This document shows, one piece after another, positions 1 through 9,690 of a stretch of 64,000 nt of DNA (within the stretch, counting starts at the first letter, position 1; the number at the start of each line of letters is the position of its first letter). Source of the DNA: Paracoccus marcusii (GTDB lineage Bacteria > Pseudomonadota > Alphaproteobacteria > Rhodobacterales > Rhodobacteraceae). The notes under the pieces are model-generated. The model saw only the letters and a list, made by a program, of their open reading frames with translations. It ran no database searches and was not told the origin of the DNA. Location: contig NZ_CP117466.1 in NCBI RefSeq assembly GCF_028621715.1, forward strand, positions 124,001-188,000. The letters are read 5' to 3'. The position numbers and the translations under genes were made by a program.

Positions 1-807
1 TTTCAGATAGGCGAAGCGGTGCAGGATCGCGGCCAACGCGAAGTAGAGCGCCCGCAGGCCCAGGATCGCGAAGATGTTCGAGGTGTAGACCAGATACGGG
101 TCCGTGGTGATGGTGAACACCGCGGGAACCGAGTCTACGGCGAAGACGAGGTCCGCGATCTCGATCACGATCAGCGCCAGCAGCAGGGGCGTGGCCCAGC
201 GGACCAGCTTGCCGGTCTTGGGATCGGGGATCTTGACCGTGAAGGCATGGCCGTGAAGCTCGTCCGTGACGCGCATGCGGCGGCGCAGCCAGTTCAGCGC
301 CTTGTTGTCGGCCATGTCCGCGTGATCGTCGCTGGCGAACAGCATCTTGATGCCGGTGAAGATCAGGAAGGCCGCGAAAAGGTACAGAACCCAGTGATAG
401 TTCTCGACGATGGTCGCGCCCAGGCCGATCATGATGCCGCGCAGCAGGATCACGCCCAGGATGCCCCAGAACAGCACGCGGTGCTGGTATTCGCGCGGGA
501 TCGCGAAAAAGCTGAAGATCAGCGCGATGACGAAGATGTTGTCCATCGCCAATGTCTTCTCGACGATGAAGGCGGTCAGGTACTGCGCCGTGGCCTCCCC
601 GCCCATCGTCCAGTAGATGAAGCCCGAAAAGGCGATGCCCAGGGTGATGTACATGGCCGACAGCTTGAGGCTTTCGGCGATCCCGATCTCATGGTCGTCC
701 TTGTTCAGGACCCCCAGGTCGAAGACCAGCAGGGCGATGACCAGCCCCATGAAAAGCAGCCACATCCAGATGGGCTTGCCCAAGAATTCGCTTAGAAGAA
801 GTTCCAC
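1..807 (-). CDS. TerC/Alx family integral membrane protein (3' part outside window)
   Basis: The frame is open from a GTG at 807 to the window edge, giving 269 residues; the C-terminus is missing (family members usually have about 300-330). The product is strongly hydrophobic and carries the two acidic intramembrane motifs of the family, EKTLAMDNIFV and EIADLVFAVDSVPAV. GTG 807 is chosen because GAGG lies about ten bases upstream. Known relatives are inner-membrane proteins linked to manganese export or tellurite resistance; the substrate cannot be read from sequence. The 200 bases upstream show no recognisable yybP-ykoY manganese riboswitch, which often precedes such genes. It stands alone on the minus strand downstream of a chemotaxis receptor. 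Confidence 0.88.
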   Translation of the reverse strand, partial: MELLLSEFLGKPIWMWLLFMGLVIALLVFDLGVLNKDDHEIGIAESLKLSAMYITLGIAFSGFIYWTMGGEATAQYLTAFIVEKTLAMDNIFVIALIFSFFAIPREYQHRVLFWGILGVILLRGIMIGLGATIVENYHWVLYLFAAFLIFTGIKMLFASDDHADMADNKALNWLRRRMRVTDELHGHAFTVKIPDPKTGKLVRWATPLLLALIVIEIADLVFAVDSVPAVFTITTDPYLVYTSNIFAILGLRALYFALAAILHRFAYLK

Positions 808-963
808 GATGCCCTCGCAAGACTGAAAATGTGCGGGGCAAGGGACGACGGAAGGGCCACCGATGCACCGAGCACGCTCGATGCGGTCCGACATCGCAGC
901 CGATCGTGACGATCATGCTGCCAGAGGGGCCCGGTCCGCAGGGCGGCACATACCATCAATCGC

Positions 964-995
964 CCGCCCGCACAAGCATGCGCTTATGCGGGCGG
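964..995 (-). terminator. Hairpin downstream of the chemotaxis receptor gene
   Basis: Positions 964-972 pair with 987-995 (nine base pairs); after one mismatch the stem continues with 974-977 against 982-985, leaving a 4-nt loop. It lies just after the receptor stop codon at 1008. No run of T follows on the minus strand, so it may act as a factor-assisted terminator or 3' stabiliser rather than a classical intrinsic terminator. Confidence 0.4.
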
Positions 996-1007
996 CATCG
1001 CGCGGCA

Positions 1008-3257
1008 TTAGAACTCCAGCATCTGCCCTCGACCGGCCGGGGCCGCGACCCGGATCGGGCGCGCCTCGACCGCAAAGTCCGGTGCAAGCGACGGGCGTTG
1101 GGCGGGCGGCGCCTGATCGGTCACGGTGAACGCCGCCATCTCGGTCGACAGGACCTGGGCCTGCTGGCGCAGCGACATGGACGCCGCCGTCGCCTGTTCT
1201 GCCACCGCGGCATTCTGCTGGGTCACCTGGTCCAGCTGGTTCACGCCGCTGTTGATCTCGGACAGGCCGATGGACTGTTCGGCGGTGGCCAGGGCGATGG
1301 CCGCGATCTGTTCGGACACGTCCGACGCCTTCTGCAGGATGACCCCAAGGCTGTCGCCCGTCCGGCCCACAAGATCGGACCCGGTCCTGACCTGCGCCGC
1401 GCTTTGCGAGATCAGGCCACGCACCTCGCGCGCGGATTCCGCCGCGCGCTGCGCCAGGCCCCGCACCTCGGAAGCGACGACCGCAAAGCCGCGCCCCGCC
1501 TCTCCCGCACGGGCAGCCTCGACACCCGCGTTCAGCGCCAACAGGTTGGTTTGGAACGCGATGTCGTCGATGACGCCGATGATCCGGGTGATCTGTTCCG
1601 ACGACCGCTGGATGCCCTGCATGGCGGTGACGGCATCGGCCACGACGGCCGCGCTGCTGCGGGCGATGTCGCGGTTCTGGCCACTAGCCCGTTCGGCCTC
1701 GCGGGCGCGTTCCGCGGTCTGGCGCAGGCTTTCGTTCATCTGGTTCAGGGCCGCGGCGGACTGCTCCAGCGTCGCGGCCTGCGTTTCGGCCCGGCTGGAC
1801 AACTCGCCAGCGGCCATGTTGATCTCGTCCGCGCCGCCGCGGACCTGGTTGGCGACGTCGGTGATGCGCCGGATCGTGTCGGACAGCCCGCTCACCACGC
1901 CGTTGAAGGCCAGCCGCAGCGAATCATAGCCCTCCGGAAAGGGATCATGCGCGGGGCTGGCGATCTGATGCGTCATATCGCCAGCGGCCAGCCGGCCCAG
2001 CCCGGTGCCGATCTCGCGCACGACGCGGGCCTGACGCTCGGCCTCGGCGCGGGCGTCGCGGTCGCGGGCGTCGCGCGCGGCCTCGGCCTCGGCCTCCAGA
2101 CGCCGGGCAGTCAGCGCCCGGTCGCGGAATACCTGCATCGCACCGGCCATCGCCCCGATCTCGTCGCCGCGCCCGGCATGGGGAACCGGCGTCTCCAGGT
2201 CGCCATCCGCCAGACGGGTCATCGCCGCCGTCATCCCCTCGATCGGACGAGAGATGATCTGCGCGCCGAACCAGACGACGACCAGCGTTCCCAGCAGCAT
2301 CAGCGCCGCGGTCAGAACCGCCCGGTCGCGCGTCTGGATGACATGCGCCATCACGGTCGCGCGCGGCACATGCATCATCAGGGTCCAGCTTTCGTCCATG
2401 CCGGGAAAGGCGACAGACCCTGTCAGGACCATTGACTGTTGCCCGTCCACCTCGGCGTAGTGCATCGGTCCCGCCGCCATCAACGCCTGGTCCGCAGCCT
2501 GCACCGGCTGGCCCAGCAGCGCGCGGTCCTCATGCGCGATCCACAGCCCCCCAGAGCTGACCAGCCGCACGCGACCGTCGCCGAAGGGACGCAGCTCCTC
2601 GATCCGCGCCGACAGCCGGTCCAGCGATACGTCACCGGTCAGCACGCCCACCGGCCGCGTGCCGTCGCGGACCACGCCGCTGACGGTGGTCATCAGGACC
2701 TCGGCGCCGTTCACCGGGTACAGATAGGGCGGCGTGATCAGGCTGCGATCCTCGCGCAGCGGCCGGTCGTACCAGCTGTCGGTCCCGGCCTCGGGGCGCA
2801 TGTCCAACTGTTCGATGCCGATGCTTCCGTCAGGGGCGTAGAAGAAATACGGCACGAACCGCCCGGCGGCATCCGCATAGGGGCTGCCCAGATGGGCGCC
2901 ATCCGGCCCAAGCGCGTCGGGTTCCAGCGCCAGCGTCATGCCGACCAGATCGGGACGCGTGCGCAGGATCGTCGTGACGATGGACGCCAGTGCGTCGCGA
3001 TTTGCGGGATCGTCGGCGATCGCCCCCTCGATCCCGGCGACGCCGGTGCGGACAGTGTCGATGACGCTGGCGACCTCCTGCGCGATGGTCGCGGCATAGC
3101 CGGTCATCAGCGCGCTGGCATGCGCCTCGGATTCGCGAGCCGAATCGCGCGTCATCAGGCTTGTCGTCAGCGCGATCACGGCGACGATGGCAAAGGCGGT
3201 CAGCGCGGCGGCGGACAGGGCCAGCTTGGCGCGGATGGAGATGGAACGGAACGGCAT
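1008..3257 (-). CDS. Methyl-accepting chemotaxis protein
   Basis: A 749-residue transmembrane chemoreceptor. Membrane segment 1 is at about residues 12-32, followed by a periplasmic sensor of about 270 residues (size and layout suit a double-Cache domain; ligand unknown), membrane segment 2 at about 308-331, a HAMP domain, a second HAMP-like stretch near 415-470, and the cytoplasmic signalling coiled coil. The hairpin tip at about 566-590 carries the near-invariant [20 protein letters not shown]. There is no C-terminal NWETF-type CheR/CheB tether; the protein ends in GQMLEF. A good ribosome site (AGAGAGGGG) precedes the ATG. It is monocistronic, with no che genes nearby, so it must signal to a chemotaxis system elsewhere. 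Confidence 0.93.
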   Translation of the reverse strand: MPFRSISIRAKLALSAAALTAFAIVAVIALTTSLMTRDSARESEAHASALMTGYAATIAQEVASVIDTVRTGVAGIEGAIADDPANRDALASIVTTILRTRPDLVGMTLALEPDALGPDGAHLGSPYADAAGRFVPYFFYAPDGSIGIEQLDMRPEAGTDSWYDRPLREDRSLITPPYLYPVNGAEVLMTTVSGVVRDGTRPVGVLTGDVSLDRLSARIEELRPFGDGRVRLVSSGGLWIAHEDRALLGQPVQAADQALMAAGPMHYAEVDGQQSMVLTGSVAFPGMDESWTLMMHVPRATVMAHVIQTRDRAVLTAALMLLGTLVVVWFGAQIISRPIEGMTAAMTRLADGDLETPVPHAGRGDEIGAMAGAMQVFRDRALTARRLEAEAEAARDARDRDARAEAERQARVVREIGTGLGRLAAGDMTHQIASPAHDPFPEGYDSLRLAFNGVVSGLSDTIRRITDVANQVRGGADEINMAAGELSSRAETQAATLEQSAAALNQMNESLRQTAERAREAERASGQNRDIARSSAAVVADAVTAMQGIQRSSEQITRIIGVIDDIAFQTNLLALNAGVEAARAGEAGRGFAVVASEVRGLAQRAAESAREVRGLISQSAAQVRTGSDLVGRTGDSLGVILQKASDVSEQIAAIALATAEQSIGLSEINSGVNQLDQVTQQNAAVAEQATAASMSLRQQAQVLSTEMAAFTVTDQAPPAQRPSLAPDFAVEARPIRVAAPAGRGQMLEF

Positions 3258-3389
3258 GCTTGCCCCTCTCTTGGGGGTTGGTCGGGAAAGAGGTCTGTCC
3301 CGCCGGGATAGCAGCCACAGGTTTCCGATCCGTTACCGCGCCGCCGTCGAACGTGACCAAATCGATCGATCACGACGGCCGTCGACGGG

Positions 3390-4466
3390 CTAGCCCTTCA
3401 GGCGCGCCATGAACCCCCGGTCGATCCGGTCCTTGATCCGCCACAGCCAGCGGCCCTGCAGGACGATGCCGTGCCACTGGGCCAGCGCCTCCTGTTCGCC
3501 AAGCGAGATGATCTTCAGATAGTCGCGCTGCGGCCGGAACGCCCGGCAGGGGCGGCCCAGATGCCGCGCGGCAAGGTTCGCCGCCAGCACGGGCGCCTGA
3601 CGCACGGCAAAGACACCGGCCTTTGGGCGCGGGGCGTGGGTCATGCAGGCACAGTCGCCGGCCGCGAACAGGTCGGGATGGCCCGGCACCTGCAGGCACG
3701 GCCCCACGCAAACAAAGCCCGCCTCGTCCACCGGCAGATCGCGCGCCAGCCAGTCCGGCGCACGCGCGCCGGCGATGCCCAGGGTCAGGGCGCTGTCGAT
3801 CCGCCGTCCATCGGCCAGCACCACGTGATGGGCCGCGACCCGATGCACGCGCGCCGCCGTGAGGATCGCGACCCCTGCCCTGTCCAGGGCGCGGCGCAGC
3901 AGGGTCCGGGCGCGTGGCGTCAAAGCTGCGGCGATGCGGGGCCCGGTCTCGACCAAAGTGACGGGCGCGCGCTGGCGATGGGACAGGGCAAGCGCGATCT
4001 CGGCCCCCGCCACGCCGCCGCCGATCACGACCGACGGCAGGCCCCGGTCGGGCAACGGCAGATCTGCGCGCAGCGGCTTGACGGCGCGCGCGTGGTCACG
4101 AAACCCCGCGATTTCGGGCATGACGCCGTGGCTGCCCACATCCAGCGCGGCCTGGGAATAATTCAGACGCTGCGCCGTGCCGCAAGGCTGCACGGCCGTG
4201 ACCTGGCGCGCGACCGGGTCGATCCCGGTGATACGCGCGCGCAGAAAACCCGCCCCGTGCCGCGCAGCGAAATCCGCCAGCCCGACGCTCAGCTGGTCGG
4301 CGTGGTAATGGCCCGCGATCAGGCCGGGATACATGCCCGAATAGGTCGCGTGTTCGGCCATGTCGACCAGCAGAACGGCCGCGTCCGGCAGCGCCGCCCG
4401 CAGCGGCGGCAGCGCCAGCAGATTGGCATGGCCCGCACCCAGCAGCAGGATGGGCGCCCCGCTCAC
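3390..4466 (-). CDS. FAD-dependent pyridine nucleotide-disulfide-type oxidoreductase (NDH-2/SelD-N-terminal-like family)
   Basis: A 358-residue flavoprotein with an N-terminal FAD dinucleotide fold (LLLGAGHANL, residues 7-16), a second NAD(P)H fold (VVIGGGVAGAEIALAL, about 146-161) and a C-terminal FAD contact (PDLFAAGDCA). It resembles the family found fused N-terminally to selenophosphate synthase in some organisms, and type II NADH dehydrogenases, but no SelD domain is present here. The substrate is unknown. The GTG start overlaps the stop of the NanR-like regulator by 4 nt, so it is the last translationally coupled gene of the apionate operon. It may pass electrons from sugar-acid oxidation to quinone; that is inference from position only. 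Confidence 0.8.
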   Translation of the reverse strand: MSGAPILLLGAGHANLLALPPLRAALPDAAVLLVDMAEHATYSGMYPGLIAGHYHADQLSVGLADFAARHGAGFLRARITGIDPVARQVTAVQPCGTAQRLNYSQAALDVGSHGVMPEIAGFRDHARAVKPLRADLPLPDRGLPSVVIGGGVAGAEIALALSHRQRAPVTLVETGPRIAAALTPRARTLLRRALDRAGVAILTAARVHRVAAHHVVLADGRRIDSALTLGIAGARAPDWLARDLPVDEAGFVCVGPCLQVPGHPDLFAAGDCACMTHAPRPKAGVFAVRQAPVLAANLAARHLGRPCRAFRPQRDYLKIISLGEQEALAQWHGIVLQGRWLWRIKDRIDRGFMARLKG

Positions 4467-5197
4467 CCCTGGGCGTTCTGATGTGCGTAAAGACCCACCG
4501 AGCGGTCCAGATGCGCCTGCATCGCCGCCACCGCGCCGTCCGGATCATGCGCGGCGATCAGGTCGGTGATGGCCTCGTGCTCGCGCAGGGTGACCTGCTC
4601 GTTGCCCGACCAGTGCAGCAGCACGCCGTGATACTGAAACAGCCAGCGCAGCATCGATTGGCTGGTGGCAATCAGGATCGGATTGCCCGAGATCGCCGCG
4701 ATGCGGGCGTGGAACGCCATGTCCTGGGTGACGAAGCGCGCGGCATCGCCCAGACAGTCGCGCTGTGCCGCGATCAGGGCGCGCAGCTCGGCCACGTCGT
4801 CTTCTGTCGCGGTCTGGGCGGCCATGCGCACCAGCCCGCATTCGAACATCCGCCGCGCCTGCTTCAGGTGGTCCAGCTGGTCGGGTTCCGACGACAGCAG
4901 CATCCGCGCCACGTCGTCCACGCGGCTGAGGACGCTGTCCGCGCTCAGCGCGTTGACGCGGCTTCGCTCGCCGTGACTGATGGTGATCAGGCCCATGGTG
5001 TGCAGGTGCTGCAGCGCCTCGCGCACGGCGGGGCGGCCGGTGCCGAACCGCTCCATCAGGTCGCGTTCTGACGGCAGCGGCGCGCCGGGCGGCAGCTCTC
5101 CGCTGGCGATCATGTCGCGCAGGCGGTCGAACACCTGGTCGGACAGCTTGCGCCGGACGATTCGGTCGGAGGGGTCGGTCGGTTGCATCATGCTCAT
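4463..5197 (-). CDS. GntR-family transcriptional regulator, NanR-like (FCD domain)
   Basis: A 244-residue repressor-type protein. A winged helix-turn-helix occupies about residues 15-80 (LPSERDLMERFGTGRPAVREAL is the GntR recognition region) and an all-helical FCD effector domain about 95-235, with the metal-ligand histidines expected of that domain (DMAFHARIA, HEAITDLI). The wing segment ISHGERSRV closely resembles the equivalent part of E. coli NanR. Its ATG overlaps the stop of the lactonase gene by 4 nt and its stop overlaps the next start. It very probably controls the apionate operon and the divergent oiaKX pair through the intergenic region at 11593-11678; the effector would be a pathway intermediate. 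Confidence 0.88.
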   Translation of the reverse strand: MSMMQPTDPSDRIVRRKLSDQVFDRLRDMIASGELPPGAPLPSERDLMERFGTGRPAVREALQHLHTMGLITISHGERSRVNALSADSVLSRVDDVARMLLSSEPDQLDHLKQARRMFECGLVRMAAQTATEDDVAELRALIAAQRDCLGDAARFVTQDMAFHARIAAISGNPILIATSQSMLRWLFQYHGVLLHWSGNEQVTLREHEAITDLIAAHDPDGAVAAMQAHLDRSVGLYAHQNAQG

Positions 5198-6918
5198 GGT
5201 TTAGGACGCCCCGCGCCCGCCTGCAAATCCGCCGCGTCATCCTGATCCCAGCCCCAGGGCGCAAGCCCCGCCCGCGCATCGGGCGTCAGGTTGGCGCGCA
5301 GGACGCGCCCGCCCAGATGCAGCCGCACCAGATCGCCCCCCTGCGCGTCATGCACGCGCGCACCGGCCAGCACCGCCAGCGCGGCCACGACCCCCGCCAC
5401 CGGGCGCGGACGGCCGTCCGCCGCGAAGAGGCCGCGCGGGCCAAGGACCTCGGCCGGGGTCCACACCGACAGGCCCGCAGACGCGATGGCCGCAGCCAGC
5501 CCGCAGGCCCAGGCCGCCGCAAAGCCAGTCTCTTGGCGCGGATCGTCATCGGTCATGCAGACGCGCCCGCGCCCCGGATTGGGGATCGTGCGGCTGCCAT
5601 AGGGGTTGTGGCGCATGGCGATGGTCGACGGTCCCAGCCAATACTCTGCATCCCCCGCAAGGGCGCGACCAGATGCCAGGATATGCGGCACCGCCTCCAG
5701 CACCTCGACCACCGACGGGTCGTCGGCGGCATGCACGATGGGGCAGAGCCCATGCGTCACGACCGCCAGCCCCGGCGGCGGTGGCTTGCGGTTCAATTCG
5801 GGAAAGAAGCCGGCCACGCCCCCGCCCACCGGATGCCCCGCGAAGGCCGCGCGCGCCGCCGCATGGACGTGCACCAGGGGCGCGCAGGGCGGCCAGTCCG
5901 ACCCCGGCGGCGTCGATTGCCGGTCGGGTCGGGCATGGACCAGCACCGTGGCCGCGCCCAGGCCCGATGCCGCCAGCGCCGCGGCATGGCGGGCGAACTC
6001 CTCCTGCGGATCGACCTGAGGGTCGCACAGCGCCAGCAGCGCCAGATCATAGTCCGGGCCGGGAAGCGCCGCCTGCAGCGCGGCAAAACCGGCCAGGTCG
6101 CGCGCGATGTTACCCGCCGCATCCAGATGGCACAGCAGGCGCTGCGCCCCGATCGCGGCCAGATCCTGCGGCGCGCGGGCCAGATGCGCCGCATCCGCCC
6201 CAGTCAGGGCCAGGGCCGTCTGCGGAAAGCTCGTCTTTGCCACCCGGGTCTGCGGGCCGGGGACCGGGGCCATGGGCGCGGCCGGGGACCAGCGGATGGT
6301 GACCGTCTGAGTGGTCTCACCCTCCAGACGATAGGGCCAGGGCTGCGCCAGGGGGCGGTTGTAGGTCTTGAAGGACGCATCGCCCCATTGGCGCTGATCC
6401 TCCATCTCGAAGATGTCGCCGTCGAAGCGGCAATGGACGCGCCAGCCGCCTGCCTGATGGGTCAGGCCGGTAATGTCCATGAAGGGCTGCCACGGCGCGA
6501 TCAGCGCCGGAAACCGCGCCTGCTCCGGCGGGCCGTCCGCATGGTCGACCGTGACCGGCGCCCCCGCGACCCCGGCGATCGGATGCAGCAGGGTGAAGCC
6601 GGTGCGGTTCGTCCAGACCTGCCCCTCAGCCCCGATCACCGCCCGCGCGGTCAGCCCGTCGGGCGTCAGGTCGACCGTCAGCACGGCGCGCACGCTGCCC
6701 GTGCCCATGTCATACCGCGCCGTCCAAGCGATGCGCGGGCCGTCTGGCCCGTCGGACAGGCGCAGATCGTCGATGCGGGGCGCGACGGTGCCCCAGTCGC
6801 GGTCGCGGACCAGGAAGGACAGGCCGCGGATAGCCTCGACCTCGTCCAGGTGCAGGTGGCGCAGCCGGTCACCCTCCAGCACCAGCCGCGCCGGCCCGCA
6901 GGAGAGCGTCCGCGTCAC
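5194..6918 (-). CDS. apnL: D-apionate lactonase-like protein
   Basis: A 574-residue protein in three parts: a beta-rich N-terminal domain (about 1-240), a TIM-barrel-like middle (about 250-480) and a short beta-rich C-terminal domain. I recognise the D-apionate lactonase family from segments such as FEMEDQRQWGDASFKTYNRP, FPELNRKPP, THGLCPIVHAADD and GPSTIAMRHNPYGSR. Known members hydrolyse D-apionolactone to D-apionate. The start is the GTG at 6918, which overlaps the dehydrogenase stop (GTGA); the longer open frame up to 7251 would run far into the upstream gene and is rejected. The upstream dehydrogenase would supply the lactone and ApnO would use the acid. No signal peptide, so cytoplasmic. 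Confidence 0.82.
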   Translation of the reverse strand: MTRTLSCGPARLVLEGDRLRHLHLDEVEAIRGLSFLVRDRDWGTVAPRIDDLRLSDGPDGPRIAWTARYDMGTGSVRAVLTVDLTPDGLTARAVIGAEGQVWTNRTGFTLLHPIAGVAGAPVTVDHADGPPEQARFPALIAPWQPFMDITGLTHQAGGWRVHCRFDGDIFEMEDQRQWGDASFKTYNRPLAQPWPYRLEGETTQTVTIRWSPAAPMAPVPGPQTRVAKTSFPQTALALTGADAAHLARAPQDLAAIGAQRLLCHLDAAGNIARDLAGFAALQAALPGPDYDLALLALCDPQVDPQEEFARHAAALAASGLGAATVLVHARPDRQSTPPGSDWPPCAPLVHVHAAARAAFAGHPVGGGVAGFFPELNRKPPPPGLAVVTHGLCPIVHAADDPSVVEVLEAVPHILASGRALAGDAEYWLGPSTIAMRHNPYGSRTIPNPGRGRVCMTDDDPRQETGFAAAWACGLAAAIASAGLSVWTPAEVLGPRGLFAADGRPRPVAGVVAALAVLAGARVHDAQGGDLVRLHLGGRVLRANLTPDARAGLAPWGWDQDDAADLQAGAGRPKP

Positions 6919-7925
6919 GGCCGGACCCGGCTGCTGTCGCGGGCCGAGGCATAGGCGGCTTCGACCAAAGCCAGCGTGGCCAGGTTGTCGCGCCCCGAGG
7001 TCTCGGGCACCCTGCCCTCGCGCAGGCAGGCGGTGAAGTCCTGCTGGATCAGCGCGACGCTTTCCTGGATGTTGTGCCAGGGCCGTTCGGCCCAGGGCAG
7101 CAGCGGGGGCGCGACGTCGCGCACCTGCCGGTCGCCGCCGCGGTCGATGACCAGCCGGTATCCGGCCTCCAGCCGCAGCGTGCCCTCGGTGCCGTCGATC
7201 TCGATCAGGGTCTGGGGAAAGGTCTCGTCCCGCCGCGTCGCATAGGAGCAATCCACGACCGAGGTGACCCCGCTTGCGTGATCCATCAGGATCGTCGCCA
7301 CGTCCTCGCCGCGGATCGCGGGGTTGATGCGCGCGGTGCTGGCCGACAGGCGGTCCACCTCTCCGAAGAGGGCGCGGGCGATGTCCAGGATGTGGATGCC
7401 CAGATCCTGGATGATGAAGCGCGGATCGGTCGCCAGATAGGGCTGCCCCGAGAAGACGTCATAGCCCGACCGGAAGCTGACCCGCCCGAAGAAGGGCCGC
7501 CCCACCGCCCCCTCGCGCAGCGCGGCCAGCACGGCGCGGACCGGCGACTGCCAGCGGAAGTTCTCATGCACCATCAGGATGCGGCCCGCGCGATCCATCG
7601 CGTCGACCATGGCGCGGGCATCCTCCAGCGTCTCGGCAAAGGGCTTCTGGCAGATGGCGTGCAGCCCGGCCTCGGCCGCCGCCATCACCAGTGGGCGGTG
7701 CGAGGGCACGGTCGTGGCGATGTCGACCACGTCCAGATCCGCCTCGCGCATCATCCGCGCCGCGTCGTCATAGCGCTGCGCGATGCCAAACCGCGCGCCC
7801 ATCGCGGCCAGCCGGTCCGGGTCGCGGTCGCAGATCGCAGTGACGCAGGCCCCTTCCGCATCGGCCCAGCCCTGCATCTGGTTCACCGCGAAGAAGCCGC
7901 AGCCGATCAGTCCGACCTTGATCAT
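6915..7925 (-). CDS. apsD: Gfo/Idh/MocA-family oxidoreductase, probable D-apiose dehydrogenase
   Basis: A 336-residue NAD(P)-dependent sugar dehydrogenase. The Rossmann motif GLIGCGFFA is at residues 5-13, and the family's catalytic lysine sits in QKPF as Lys94 (the usual EKP becomes QKP). The C-terminal half is the alpha/beta substrate domain. The known D-apiose dehydrogenase that starts this pathway is of this family and makes D-apionolactone, the substrate of the next gene product; the specific assignment rests on that context. The ATG at 7925 overlaps the dctM stop by 4 nt. A longer in-frame opening up to 9224 only reflects an alternative frame of dctM. Confidence 0.78.
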   Translation of the reverse strand: MIKVGLIGCGFFAVNQMQGWADAEGACVTAICDRDPDRLAAMGARFGIAQRYDDAARMMREADLDVVDIATTVPSHRPLVMAAAEAGLHAICQKPFAETLEDARAMVDAMDRAGRILMVHENFRWQSPVRAVLAALREGAVGRPFFGRVSFRSGYDVFSGQPYLATDPRFIIQDLGIHILDIARALFGEVDRLSASTARINPAIRGEDVATILMDHASGVTSVVDCSYATRRDETFPQTLIEIDGTEGTLRLEAGYRLVIDRGGDRQVRDVAPPLLPWAERPWHNIQESVALIQQDFTACLREGRVPETSGRDNLATLALVEAAYASARDSSRVRP

Positions 7926-9199
7926 GGCATCATCCACCAGCCCAGCCCCAGGGAGATGGCGGGAACATAGGTGATCGCCGCCAGCATCACCAGAACCGTC
8001 AGGATCGGCCAGACCAGCGACCGGAACAGGGCCTGCACCGGAACCTTTGCCACAGCGGCCGCCGCGAACAGGTTCACCCCCAGGGGCGGCGTGATCATGC
8101 CCAGCGCCAGGTTCACCACGATGACGATACCGAAATGCACCGGGTCGATGCCGAAGCTGATCGCCACCGGCGTCAGGATCGGGGCCAGCACCAGGATCGC
8201 GGCGCTGGTCTCGATGAACATGCCCACGACCAGCAGGAGCAGGTTGACGCCCAGAAGGAAGGTCAGCGCGCTGCCGAAATTCTCCTGGGCCCAGGTGCCG
8301 ACGGCGCCGGGCAGGCCCGACAGGCTGATCAGGAAGCTGAACAGCGCCGCCGCCGAGATGATCAGCATGACCGCCCCGGACGACACCGCCGCCGCGCGGA
8401 AGATGCCCGGCAGGTCGGACCAGGACAGTTCGCGATAGACGAAGATGGACAGGATCAGCGCATAGATGACCGACACGGCGGCGGCCTCGGTCGGGGTGAA
8501 AACGCCGCCATAGATGCCGCCCACGATGATGATCGGCATCATCAGCGCCCCGAAGGCGCGGCGCGCGGCGGGCAGGATGGCCTGGCGGCCGTCGCCGTCC
8601 CGCTTGCCGTGGCCCTTCACGCGGCACCAGATCTGGACCATCACGACCAGCGCGGCGGCGATCATCAGCCCCGGCACCATGCCCGCGAGGAACAGCCGGG
8701 TGATCGAGGTCTCGGTCGAGACCGCATAGAGGATCATCGGCACCGAGGGCGGGATGATCACGCCCAGTTCCGCGGAGGACGCCTGGATCGCGCCCGCCAT
8801 GCCCACCGGATAGCCGTGGCGCAGCATCGCCGGGATCAGGATGGAGCCGACCGCAAAGGTCGTGGCCACCGACGAGCCCGAGATGGCCGCGAACAGCATG
8901 CAGGTCAGCACGCAGCTGCTGGCCAGCCCGCCCTGGATGTTGCCGACCATGGACTTCACCAGATCGACCAGCCGGGCCGAGATGCCGCCCTGGGTCATGA
9001 TCGCGCCCGCCAGGATGAAGAACGGCACCGCCATCAGCGGAAAGCTGTCCAGCCCGGTGAACATCTTCTGCGGGACGACCACCAGCGGCAGGTTCGAGAA
9101 GAAGTGGATCGCGATGATCGAGGCCAGCGCGATGGACACCGCCACCGGCACGGACAGCGCGAAAAGGCCCACCAGGCCTGCGGCAAGAGCGGCGTTCAC
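7922..9199 (-). CDS. dctM: TRAP transporter large permease (DctM)
   Basis: A 425-residue membrane protein with about twelve hydrophobic segments and the typical TRAP large-subunit features: PFFILAGAIMTQGGIS near the N-terminus, FAAISGSSVATTFAVGSI, LGVIIPPSVPMILYA and NLALGMITPPLGVNLF near the C-terminus. It forms the sodium-driven channel with DctQ and takes substrate from DctP. The GTG start overlaps the dctQ stop by 4 nt and its stop overlaps the dehydrogenase start. The position inside the apionate operon suggests it imports apionate, apiose or a related sugar acid; that is inference, since TRAP systems mostly carry organic acids. Confidence 0.93.
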   Translation of the reverse strand: MNAALAAGLVGLFALSVPVAVSIALASIIAIHFFSNLPLVVVPQKMFTGLDSFPLMAVPFFILAGAIMTQGGISARLVDLVKSMVGNIQGGLASSCVLTCMLFAAISGSSVATTFAVGSILIPAMLRHGYPVGMAGAIQASSAELGVIIPPSVPMILYAVSTETSITRLFLAGMVPGLMIAAALVVMVQIWCRVKGHGKRDGDGRQAILPAARRAFGALMMPIIIVGGIYGGVFTPTEAAAVSVIYALILSIFVYRELSWSDLPGIFRAAAVSSGAVMLIISAAALFSFLISLSGLPGAVGTWAQENFGSALTFLLGVNLLLLVVGMFIETSAAILVLAPILTPVAISFGIDPVHFGIVIVVNLALGMITPPLGVNLFAAAAVAKVPVQALFRSLVWPILTVLVMLAAITYVPAISLGLGWWMMP

Positions 9200-9672
9200 G
9201 GACGTTCCCTTTCCTGTTCGACATGGCGCAGCAGCACGCCCGGAATGGCCATCAGCGCGCCCAAGGGGATCGCCGCATAGAACCAGCTCATCGAGGTGCC
9301 CAGCATCGCGACCCGCTGCGCCTGCACCCGCAGCGTCATGGACCAGCCCTGCCAGACCAGCACCGCCAGAAAGGCCAGCGTCAGCAGCGTGACCAGCCGG
9401 ATCACCCAGATCTGCGCAGGGCCGGGCAGCAGCCCGCGGAGAAAGTCGATGGGGATCATCGCGCCAAGTCGGAAGCCCGCCGCCGCGACCAGCAGCGTGG
9501 ACCAGATGATCAGCCCACGGGCCAGGATCTCGGACCAGCCGGCGGCATGGCCCAGGCCGAAGCGCGTGACGACCTGGAAGAAGACCAGCCCCGTCGCCAC
9601 CGCCAGCAGCAGCGCGGCCAGGTTGTGGGCCAGCCGGACGACGCCCTCGGCCCAGGCTTCGACATGTCTCAT
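9196..9672 (-). CDS. dctQ: TRAP transporter small permease (DctQ)
   Basis: A 158-residue protein with four membrane segments, as usual for the DctQ subunit that partners the large permease. The start is set at ATG 9672 (MRHVEAWAEGV). An in-frame GTG at 9702 lies inside the strong intercistronic hairpin and would add ten unlikely residues. The ribosome site is weak (GGGG about 12 nt upstream), which fits the low expression common for small TRAP subunits. It overlaps dctM by 4 nt and lies 51 nt after dctP. Confidence 0.88.
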   Translation of the reverse strand: MRHVEAWAEGVVRLAHNLAALLLAVATGLVFFQVVTRFGLGHAAGWSEILARGLIIWSTLLVAAAGFRLGAMIPIDFLRGLLPGPAQIWVIRLVTLLTLAFLAVLVWQGWSMTLRVQAQRVAMLGTSMSWFYAAIPLGALMAIPGVLLRHVEQERERP

Positions 9673-9690
9673 GGTGATGACCCCGATATG

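Noticed and set aside
808..1007. Manganese (yybP-ykoY) riboswitch upstream of the TerC gene
   Set aside because: The conserved GGGGAGUA-type core and paired CCGA segments were not found; only ordinary dyads are visible.
3390..4466. Selenium metabolism because the flavoprotein resembles the N-terminal partner of SelD
   Set aside because: No SelD domain, SelA, SelB or selenocysteine insertion element is visible; the neighbours are sugar-acid genes.
5194..7251. Longer lactonase frame starting at 7251
   Set aside because: It would run 336 nt into the dehydrogenase coding region; GTG 6918 gives a GTGA overlap and the N-terminus expected for the family.
6915..9224. 769-residue frame joining a dctM-overlapping part to the Gfo/Idh/MocA dehydrogenase
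   Set aside because: The first part is merely an alternative frame of dctM; the true dehydrogenase begins at ATG 7925 with an ATGA overlap.
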